Assembly: GCA_017506865.1 (NCBI GenBank)
Contig: JAFCMP010000105.1
Span: forward strand, 1 to 64,000
Length of the DNA: 64,000 nucleotides
Reading direction: 5' to 3'
Source: Tribonema minus
Lineage: Eukaryota; Sar; Xanthophyceae; Tribonematales; Tribonemataceae
Below are positions 1-9,093 of the stretch, piece after piece. Both the position numbers and the translations under genes were made by a program. A model generated the notes under the pieces. That model did no database searches. It was given only the letters and a program-made list of their open reading frames with translations, and had not been told where the DNA came from. The first letter of the stretch is position 1, and the number at the start of each line of letters is the position of its first letter.

Positions 1-3000
1 AAAATATGACGCCCTGGCTCAGATCTGCCCAGTAATGAAAATACAACACAACGGATGCCTGAGTTTGCGTGATATACCAGGCACAACAATAATGGTGATC
101 TTGAGTGCGGAAGGCGGTAGGTGTCCCTGGCTAATTCTCTGAGTCTTAAACGAAGCACAGAGTGCAGAAGGAGCTGCTGGCGGCCTGTGGCCCTGGACCG
201 CGTAACATTTCTGTGGCTCACTTTACTGGTTCAGCAAGTCTTGTGCCGGGGGTGCACAGCAGGTTCTGTCATTTCCGCAACGCAACACTGCGGTTTCTGC
301 TGCTCGCAGGCTGGTTGTGAGATGCCATCGTGACAGCAAGGGGCAGCAAGTGTACTTGACCCTTCCTCACCATCATGTTCAAGAAATCGACACAATGACA
401 CAGCTGCGCAAAATACTTGGGACATGGAAGACACTGTCTATCATCCACAATACTACAAATTGAAGTGCCGTTATCATCAATCATCGCTCATGCTACCCCA
501 AACCCTTCCTTGTTGCCCCGCCTGTCATGATGGACAGTGCAACAGCATGGGCCCGCTGGACCAGCTTCCATGTGACGCGCAAGTCTGAGCCATGCCCAGG
601 CTTCACATACATCTAGCCATTTACCTAAAAATTTTTTTGCTCCCTGCAACGCTAGTCTTTTGCGCCCAAGGCATCCATTACATGCACATCAATGGCCGCA
701 TACTATACAGTACGCCTCTTGAAGATTACTTACCTTTCCCCCCCGGCGTCCCCCGTATGCAGGCATGTAGGCAAAGACCCCGTCAGGAAGCACCCTCATA
801 CAACACTTGGGTACAAGCCTATGGCGCGAAGCTCTATTTCGAAGATGGATCCAACAGCCCCGGCCATGCTATCTGCGTGTTGGCAGGACAAACAGTGGCG
901 AGTAGCAAGTGCGGGAAAAGGTGGGGCAATAAGGACACCACGACTGATGATGAGCAGTACAGCAGCACATGGGGTGCACAGGCGTACGAGCATCCCGTCA
1001 ATGCCACATGGAAATGCGCGAGTTGCCACAGTGAGGCAAGGGCCGTGATGTACGAGGCGCCACCTGTGATGGCCACGAATGGCAGAGCTCGTAGGCATCA
1101 TTCATACTGATGAGCGCTGCTTTGTATCCAGACGCTCAACATGTCTACACTAAAATTGGGTGGCTTCCACTGCCGCATTTTGCTTCTTCCCAGAGTACAA
1201 CAAAAGCCATGAGCGGACTGCAGGTACTTGCTGCTCGTCAAATGCTAATGGACATTACTGGCAACACATGGGCATTTTGTTTTGGCGATACCAACACGGC
1301 CACACAACTTGTTATTTGAAGTGTATACTGTCGAGGTGGTACACTGAAGTGTAGTACAGTGGGTGTGGTTGCATCACTCTCACGGTGGCTACTCCGCAGA
1401 TCCCGAAAATTACAGGCATGGCGCTCACCAATCACCGACGGCTGTTTCGGCCTGTCTTTGATGTTTTGCTTGCGTATTTGTGTGTGCTGCGCGTAGTTCT
1501 CGCCCCATAGCATCAGCCCCAGCCCGGCTGAGGCCTGCAGAGGACACATGAAGACGAACAAACCTGTTAGAAGCGTGAAAACACTGGATATTGGCTTCAA
1601 TGTATTAGAATATTGTGTAATCTGCGGAAGCTAGTGTCAGTCCCGGGGAATGTGTGAACTCCATGAGCCCAGCTCAATTTCAATGTCCATTGCATCAGCG
1701 GCAACCCAAATGGCGAAGTTGCATAGGGTTGTAAAGTGGCACGTACTCTTTGGCCGTATCACAACACCGAAAACACTGTCTTTTGGCCTGTCGATGCCTC
1801 AAGCAGACCTTCAGACCAAAGTTCACCAGTGCCTGCGTAACTGTTGATGCAACCGACCCTGAGTGCATTGCGTCCTAAACCCGTAGCGTGAGCAACTTTA
1901 ATCATCTCTGTTAGGACTTTTGTCTGGGCGCCATGTCCTTAACTGCACGAGCTGCTGTCATTATGACGCGGCTTGCCTTTGGCTGCACCTCGTCCTATAC
2001 ATCAAGACACTGCAAAAATTTTGGTGGTTACGTCCATGCCCGAAGAAATTTGAAGGGGACCTCAAGTTAAAGTACCTCGCTTGCTGCCTTTTGTGCATGG
2101 CGAATACTGGAACTCGTTTGATTTGCTGAGGGCCCCAACAGCGCCATTCTTTTTAAAGATGCCCCCGTCCTGAAAAAGTGCTGTTGGCCTGTACCATTCT
2201 GGTGTGACGTGCCGTTTAAATTTCCAGAGACGAAATTCCATGAGCTGCTGCGAGCCTCACGCGAGGATCACCACCATGGCCGACACATCAAAGGGGGCTG
2301 CTAACCCCACCCCTTCTAACCACTTGACCTGGCGGTCAAGCGCTGAGGAACTGCCCACAGCCCCTGAGAGCCCAATGAAGGTGGCCAAAAGTGGCTGGCA
2401 GAGGAGGGAGAGTACCCCCTGTCGTGATGTTTCCGCAGCCATCCCAGCATTCAAATGCGTCGCCTAGAAGGGATGCTGGCAGCGTGGGGAAGGGCAAGGG
2501 GGTAAGTGGGACAAGAAGGTTGGTAATGGAAGGAGAGGAGCGGCTGATAGGGCTGTGAGGGTGTGAAGGTTAAAAGCATATCATTGGCCCACTTCAACAA
2601 GTACTTCATCTCGTGTTCGGCAACCGTCCAGCATTCGACGCTGTTTGCCAACAGGGATGCTGCCAGGCGCGGGCAAGGGGCAAGTTTTAAGTATGACATA
2701 CTGGTCAAGCGTGTATAGAGCAGCTATGGGCAGTGAGGCTGTTGTCGAAAGCATATTATGCCCACTTCAACAACATTTGTATTCGCAGGCAACGCGTTGC
2801 CAAAAAGCGATGCGCAGGCACAGGAAGATGGTCAAGAGTATGCAAGGCGGTTACCTACCGCCAGTTGTGACAAGGGGTGAGCATGCCCGTAACAACACCA
2901 ACCACAGGCACGGAGCTGTGATGCTGTTGCAATGAGATAGATGTGCCCACTTCGAGTACTTTGTGTGACTACGTAACTGACTGCTGGACACGAGGAACGC

Positions 3001-5750
3001 TATAAAGTAGCCTTTGTCCTGTGTACAGCAAGCTTTCATAGTTTGAGAGCACTTGCTGTAGAAAGATGACACACAGTGACGCAAACTTTGTGATTGTCCT
3101 GCCTTTGTACACGACAGGGGACAGCCCCTCATCAGTGTTTTTGTGAGCAGCAATGCTGACACCTTCGAGCGCACCAAAAAAAAAAAAAAAAAAAACTGTT
3201 TATTTTTTTTCTTGAGAAGAAGGCATAACCCTGCTTGATACATCAATGATACGCCGCTGCCACAGAGATGTGTGACTCACCGTCAATGGTTTTCTGAGAT
3301 ACAGCAGGGACAATGGGAGTGCAGGTCGAGTGCACTTTCAGATCACTGGCACAGAACAAACCAGACCCATTATTCTCCTCAGAACGAGCAATGTGCGAGT
3401 ACGCGGCAGTTTCTACAGAGCTCAGATCACAGTAGCGGGAGGCGGCCATCAATCTCAGCTAAAGTATTTTTGATTGCATGGCTCTCAGGCCTCAAATGTT
3501 GCACTTCAACATACCTGAGCAGTTGCCAAAACATTTGCAGCGATGTATTGCGGCCGGTGAGGCTCACAGGTAGGTATTGTTAATTAATAGGGTTGGTTTG
3601 GTTTGATTGTTTGTTTGTGTTTGGTGTTTGGAGGGTGGGGGCAAACTCATACTTAACTATTGACGATGACGACTAAGCATCATCTTGCTGCACGGTCCAC
3701 CTGCGAAACCCCACTATCCCTTCCCGCACCACACCCACCAGTTGGTGGAAGATCGAGTCAGAACACAGTTGAAACACCTGACGCGCAGCAGGACCAGAAG
3801 AATGAAAAGCCAAAACAAATTCAGTGAGATCCAGCACAAATGCTGTCTACATCTTCAAATTGGAACACAGATTCACCCACAGTAGAATTATGAATTATGT
3901 CCAGGATTGAAGGGTCCATGCAGCATATTCAGGTCGAAATCATCACATTTGAAGGCCGGGAAAAGAAACAATGTTATGCAGTAAAACTGGAAACAAGATC
4001 CTCAGCACTGGGGCTCAAGGGAAGATATGTTTGACAAGTTGGCATTTGCCAAGCAATCAAATCCGCACATTCTCTCATGCCCCTTTTGTAAAATCCTTGC
4101 AAAGCGCATAATGGCATATACGCAGAGGGCAGCCATGCGGTGTATGCATACAACACAGTATGTATGTATGCAGCACAGGCAGAGTGTTGAGTATGTTTGG
4201 CCCAGCTTAGCTTGGTCGATTGTGTGCATGCTGGCTACATGTGCACCGATCAGTAATCGCGCACAGGGCCTTCACAGTATGTTGCTCGTTTTGCTAGTTT
4301 GTTTCACGTGCGAGTACCATGTGCCGCAGCCTCAGATCCTAATATAGTCCCACACCATCATGGCCTAATGTTTGCATGAGCTTGCCCACAAAGGATTTGA
4401 TCTTGTACGCAGGTATAAAGTGTATACTTCTAAGTATGTCACCACATACAATGGATGTATGCTCCGAGTATTTGGCACCAAAAATGAAAAGTTACTCATC
4501 ATCAAGTACTTCATAGTAAACCTACAACTCTTATAATATATCATCATGAATAAATTTCATGGATACTTTAACGGTATGTATGCTACGTCAACATGCCGAC
4601 ATACGTTGTGCCACAAGGGCTTTCGCACCTGCAGCACCACAACAGCCCGGCACCCCTTTTTCCTTCCCAGCCTTGTCATGGCGCCCACCATACAAGCTGG
4701 ACACCGGCAGCTGATGCGAACCCCACCATGACAACCGTGACACGTCCCGAACTTCAAGTTCCACGCGCCGTCATGCCTCTGAAAAAAAACATGAGATTAG
4801 GGGCATTGTGGGGAGAAGGGAGTCTACGCAGCTGCTTCGAAACGTGCTGCCACTAACACGTGCACTACATACCTAAAAAAAACACACGTACATTGCAAGG
4901 TGGCATAGATTATCAGGTTGACTGTAGCAGTGCCACACATCACAGGCACTTTCCAAGTGCGCAGCCTCGGATAATGCCTACATCGTCACAGTAGTTTGAG
5001 CACTGCTGTGCAGCACGCAGCAGCCACTCAATCCAAGTCCACACACCACGGAACTATGTCTGATACACATAGGTTCGCACGGGTCTCACAAGTAGTATGC
5101 ATCTGCTTTCTCAACCGTTTGCTCATTCTCATTTTCTCTCACCATGTTTGTAATATCTTGTCGTCACCCACAATGCAATGTGTTGTTTGCTGCTATTTGT
5201 CATGGTTTTGTCATCTTCTGCAAGCTCCATGTAAACGAATCGCACCAACTGAAGTGTGGACAACTGGAAGTTGAGGATGGACCTAAGTTTTAACATACGC
5301 TTGTAGTTGCCAGTACTGCCTCATAAGAGGTGGACAACGGTGTGCTGTAGCCTTTGTGATAATTGTTGCTGGCCGGGATGTGCTTTTGGTGATTCATTCG
5401 TGACCAGCATCATGAACCACATTTGCTTATGAGGTGTCATTTCAGCTGGAAAAAGTACGAGCTATTGCCAGCGTGGATTGGAGTGCGTGTCTGCCTGGAT
5501 CACAACACTGGCTTCAGTACGGCGGTGCGAAAATACAAGCTTGCGCTGTTGCTCAAGTTTCAACATCGACCAGTGCATGCCGCAAGGAATGGCACTGCTG
5601 CTGCTGCACCTCCATGTCGCAGACCACAAAGCAAAGTACACCTTCAGATGCTTGACTGCAATATCAATCAAGTGGAATGGCATTTTGTCAGGTAGCCTTC
5701 ACTGAGGTATACGCAGTGCGCACAAGCTACGGCTAGGCGGCTGCGCAATG
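1..5750. other. Left region without a confident gene
   Basis: I see no exon chain or protein family here. The stretch holds short chance-length frames, a 21-base A run at 3176-3196, and three related short blocks near 2573, 2750 and 2938 that share a 'gcccacttc' core. A 63-codon frame from an ATG in good context (2276-2467) has no recognisable domain and no partner exon. Base composition is mixed and lower in GC than the gene blocks to the right. Confidence 0.5.
592..1110 (+). CDS. Hypothetical ORF, 172 aa, possible secreted protein
   Basis: An uninterrupted frame starts at an ATG and runs 172 codons. Residues about 5-25 are hydrophobic (LAIYLKIFLLPATLVF) and could be a signal peptide. A single C-A-S-C-H near residue 142 matches the covalent haem-binding pattern CxxCH, but one such motif arises easily by chance and no other cytochrome feature is visible. 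I recognise no family. The frame has no splice signals suggesting further exons and no neighbour that explains it. It may be a chance frame. Confidence 0.15.
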   Translation: MPRLHIHLAIYLKIFLLPATLVFCAQGIHYMHINGRILYSTPLEDYLPFPPGVPRMQACRQRPRQEAPSYNTWVQAYGAKLYFEDGSNSPGHAICVLAGQTVASSKCGKRWGNKDTTTDDEQYSSTWGAQAYEHPVNATWKCASCHSEARAVMYEAPPVMATNGRARRHHSY

Positions 5751-5859
5751 CATCAAAACTGACCGGAACCCTCAATACAACAGTTGTTGTTCACCTGCTG
5801 ACTCTGAAGAAGTACGCGCCTGTCAGCAGATCTGCAAAGCAGCACAGCAGTGCACCCGC

Positions 5860-6683
5860 AGATAGCGCCTCCTGAACTGCTGAATCCCGCCCGGCAAGCC
5901 CTCCTGTGTATCCCCACGCACCATCGTGCCCTCCCAAAAAAAAAAAGCGTGTTCGCTCCGCCCGAGCGCCACCCTGAAACACCCCGGCTGTAACGCGCGG
6001 CGACTCCGAGGGTTTGCCAGTCCAGCCCAAGCTGCATTATTTCCGCCCCCAGTAAAGTGCGGCTAGCACGCTGTTGCGCCACAGTGATAGACAGCCGGCA
6101 GAGGTGCAGACACCTCGGCATCACAAGCTTTGGGCCTGGACCTAAGGCAAAAACATCGTCGGCTGCATCGCTGCTGCGGACGCGCCTCCACGGCGCTTGA
6201 CGTATCTCGTGGAAACCGCACGGCAGCAGTCACAGCCTGAGCAGCGTCCTGAAACTGGTGAAGCCCATGGACGCGCCTCAACGAGTTCCGTCCTGTCGCT
6301 GCTCTGGCTGCTGTTCCTGATGGAAACAGCATCTGACATGTTGCGTCTGCTGCAGAGCCGCAGTGCCCGTTGTTGGTGGTACGAAGCCCTCGGCCACTGC
6401 ATGCAAACATTGAGCACTGAGCGCTGCCAGCAATACCAATGGCGCACACGGCTGACTGCGCAGATTACGCATTGCTTTGATGTGGATCTGGGTTTTGATT
6501 GTTGAACGATCCCTCGTTCGAAGGGTTTGAAGCCGAGCAACAGCTGACCGTTTGATTCAAGGAGTCAACATCATTCGCACAGGCGCATTCCCTCCCCCTG
6601 CTCCCTCAGCACGCTACCGCACCCGCCACGCTCTCTTCTTCAAGTACCTAACTTCAAGAGACTTTAACCTCTTTGAAGTATAC
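5860..6683 (+). other. Possible decayed coding sequence upstream of the LINE fragment
   Basis: Codon-like stretches occur in more than one plus-strand frame. Examples are a Leu/Arg/Cys-rich piece around 6320-6500, an acidic piece around 6505-6550 in another frame, and an aromatic-rich piece around 6615-6683. They are interrupted by stops and frame changes, and the truncated LINE begins directly after the last one. This is compatible with a dead gene or dead element into which the LINE inserted, but no family is recognisable. Confidence 0.2.
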
Positions 6684-7530
6684 ACGCCATCGAGTAGAGG
6701 AGCAGACGGCAGGCTGCAAGCTGTGCGGGAAGTCGCCGGGCGGCACCCTGCATGCACGGCTGTGTCAAGCGCCACGCGTCAAGGCGCACGACACCATCGT
6801 CCACAATAGCGTCAAGAGGGCCACGCAGCGCATCCTGCGGCAATACCTCAAAACGGGACTGGTGGACGAGGACTACACGCCGTTTCTGGGGTCCGCCGGG
6901 CCGCCGGGGAGTCGCAGGATGGACATCGTGCTGCCTGCCGACGCCTTCCCGGTGACCGGCTACGACGACCCGACACGCCACCTACCGCTCATGGTGGACG
7001 TTACCTGCTTCGAGGCACAGGTGGCGTCGCGGGCGGCGAAGACTGCAGCAGACCCCGAGCGATGCTGCCGCGACCAAGAGGCCGCCAAGACTACCCACTA
7101 TTCTGGTCATCATGATCAGAATTGCTACAAACTTGCCACTTTGGCAATAGGGTAATTTGGCAGCATAGGGGAGCAGGGGCGGAAGCTGCTGGAGGCTGTG
7201 GCGACGGAGTATGCCAGCAGGATGTCAGTGCCCGGAGGAGCGCGCCCTAAAGCTCTCAAGGGCAATCGCCCTGGCGCGCTTACGCTCGGCACTGTCGGCA
7301 GCGCTCCACATGGCGTCTCTGGCCGTGTCATGACACACATGGCAGAATCCAGGGGGGGGGGGCACATGGAGGAGGACGTAGGGGAGGACCCCGAAATGCC
7401 ATTTGGCGGCGGCGGCGTTTGAGTGGTTGTCGTTGCGACACTTTCAGACTGTCATACGACATGTAGATTCCTTACAGCTAGATGCCAATCATCTGGGCTT
7501 TTTCGCGCCCTGAGCGAGAATTCATAAAAG
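6684..7530 (+). mobile_element. 5'-truncated LINE copy (3' endonuclease end only)
   Basis: This segment repeats the last ~840 bases of the longer element at 7541-13043 with only scattered differences. It begins inside the CCHC-finger coding region and ends at the same 3' terminus (gagcgagaattcataaaa). Loss of the 5' part with an intact 3' end is the hallmark of incomplete target-primed reverse transcription by LINEs. The reading frame is broken: a TAA replaces a sense codon at about 7153, an extra A lies near 7264, and one A is missing near 7317 compared with the long copy. The fragment cannot encode an endonuclease on its own. It sits immediately upstream of the long copy, in the same orientation. 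Confidence 0.85.
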
Positions 7531-7588
7531 TAGTACATATAGTACAGCCTGCACGAGATGCGGATAGGTATGTAGCTGTAGCATGTAG

Positions 7589-7936
7589 CACCATGGCGTA
7601 GCAGAGATCACGAAAAGAATATCATGGCGGCGGCGGGAGGCCCGTATTGCCAACTCTGAATCAGCGCAGAAATGCAAGGAATCCGATCTAGCGTGCGCAC
7701 AAGCGCAGGATATTAGCACCAGTGCTGCAGATGGCAATGGCGCTTGTCAACAGGACGATGGCACGAGTGGCAGCAGCAGAGCAACTGGAGACGGACGCGC
7801 AGCGCACAAACGCAAGAGGGTACAGAATGACGGTTGGTCAATTTCCGATCAAACAGGCGAAGGGGAGCACACGGGCGGGCAAAGTGCAGTCAAGCGCTCT
7901 AGAACAGGTCATAATAGCTGGAACAGCAACGTCTGA
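7589..7936 (+). CDS. LINE 5' open frame (possible ORF1), no ATG
   Basis: A frame stays open from 7589 to a TGA at 7934-7936 and reads as a hydrophilic, Ser/Gly/Asp-rich polypeptide with a basic KRKR cluster near the middle, a possible nuclear localisation signal. It has no ATG, so the true start is missing, non-AUG, or lies outside the copy. The TGA overlaps the ATG of the next frame as TGATG. Such stop-start overlaps are used for coupled termination-reinitiation in some non-LTR retrotransposons. No known ORF1 domain is visible, so coding status is an inference from composition and the junction. Confidence 0.35.
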   Translation, partial: HHGVAEITKRISWRRREARIANSESAQKCKESDLACAQAQDISTSAADGNGACQQDDGTSGSSRATGDGRAAHKRKRVQNDGWSISDQTGEGEHTGGQSAVKRSRTGHNSWNSNV

Positions 7937-9093
7937 TGCTAGACGACGAAGCTGGAGGTGGAGGCAGTGTGGACCCGGAGTACAAGTGCAACTTATGCGA
8001 CCTCGTGGTGAAGAAGGGCATGTCGCTGCTCTCGTTACAGCAGAGGTTAAACGCCCACATCGCGGCGAAGCACCAGCGCGAACACCACAGTGGGACAGCA
8101 ACAACGTTCCTGGAGCGCTCCGACCTCAGCACCTCGCACTTGCAAACCATCTACACCGAGTGTGCCTTGTGCAAAAACCTGTTTTATGCCAACAAGACAT
8201 TCAGAGTGGACAGCAGCGATGCCAGCGCGGGCAAGCACTGCCGCAACTGCAGGCCTATCACTTCACCCGCTGCAGTGGCGGCAACATTGTCAACAACAGC
8301 ATCAGCAGCACCGCTAGCACCTGATGCATCGACGGCAACAGCTACCACGTCGCTGCCACAGCAGCAACCGGCGTGCACACCCATCGGCAACCCCTACGCA
8401 AAGGGACCAGCGCACGCGCAGCAGGCACCTGCTGCTCAGGCTGTGGCAGCAGCTCCTCCGGCAGCTCAAAGAGGCCGGAACGCGGGGGCAGCAGTGCTAC
8501 ACGAGGGGGTCGGGGTCGCAGTGGAGGGCGCGGACGTGGCAATGGAGGACGCGTTCGCAGCGGCAGCAATGATGCAGACATCAGCAGTAGCAGAGCGACT
8601 AGCGGCAGCAGAACCGGAGGCGGCAGCAGCAGCGGTGCCGGCGGCGGCAGTGCAGCCGGTACGAAGGACAGCGGCGCTGGCAACGGCCGCAGCAGTGATG
8701 CCAGCAGCCGCAGCGGCGGTGCTAGCAACAGCGGCAGTGGCGCGCGAACTCAAAACGGCCGCGGTGGCCGTGGCAGCGGTCGCAGCAGCGACAGCGGCGG
8801 ACGAGGCTGTGGTCGTGGCGGCCGCGGCGGCGGCGGAGGGGGCCCCAGAGCGGCAGGTGCGGCGACAGCAGCGGCAGCGCCAGGCTCTGCAGGCGCAGCA
8901 GGTGGGGCAGGTGGGCTTTTTACGTGGACCATCTCAACCCCCGCAGTCGCAGCAGTGCTTGACAGCATCAGCCTCGATGAGCTGTGCAAGCTGCAGTTCG
9001 CGACAACTAGAAGCCTTGCTAGACCACGCAATCGTCGCTATGTGGGAGCTGCACTGGAGAACGCAGCAACACATCTGTTGGCACACACAATGA
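7936..9093 (+). CDS. LINE zinc-finger ORF (N-terminal nucleic-acid binding)
   Basis: The frame starts at the ATG of the TGATG junction. Residues about 17-45 carry a C-x2-C...H-x4-H finger (YKCNLC ... HIAAKH), and residues about 73-100 a second Cys cluster (CALC ... HCRNC). N-terminal fingers of this kind bind target DNA in R2-type LINEs. After roughly residue 110 the frame becomes Ala-rich and overlaps the next frame, which from about 8470 reads as an Arg-Gly repeat. The biologically used path therefore probably leaves this frame between about 8300 and 8500. Whether that shift is programmed, mutational or a repeat-length error cannot be told from one copy. Confidence 0.6.
   Translation: MLDDEAGGGGSVDPEYKCNLCDLVVKKGMSLLSLQQRLNAHIAAKHQREHHSGTATTFLERSDLSTSHLQTIYTECALCKNLFYANKTFRVDSSDASAGKHCRNCRPITSPAAVAATLSTTASAAPLAPDASTATATTSLPQQQPACTPIGNPYAKGPAHAQQAPAAQAVAAAPPAAQRGRNAGAAVLHEGVGVAVEGADVAMEDAFAAAAMMQTSAVAERLAAAEPEAAAAAVPAAAVQPVRRTAALATAAAVMPAAAAAVLATAAVARELKTAAVAVAAVAAATAADEAVVVAAAAAAEGAPERQVRRQQRQRQALQAQQVGQVGFLRGPSQPPQSQQCLTASASMSCASCSSRQLEALLDHAIVAMWELHWRTQQHICWHTQ

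Noticed and set aside
2276-2467. Small ORF with a good start context
   Set aside because: Only 63 codons, no domain, no partner exon; such frames are common in this window.
7722-8324. 200-codon plus-strand frame at the LINE start
   Set aside because: It overlaps the zinc-finger frame and lacks its Cys/His pattern; the finger frame is the better coding candidate.
8342-9031. Antisense Leu/Pro- and Ala-rich frames across the LINE
   Set aside because: They mirror the GC-rich Arg-Gly/Ala repeats on the coding strand and carry no motif.
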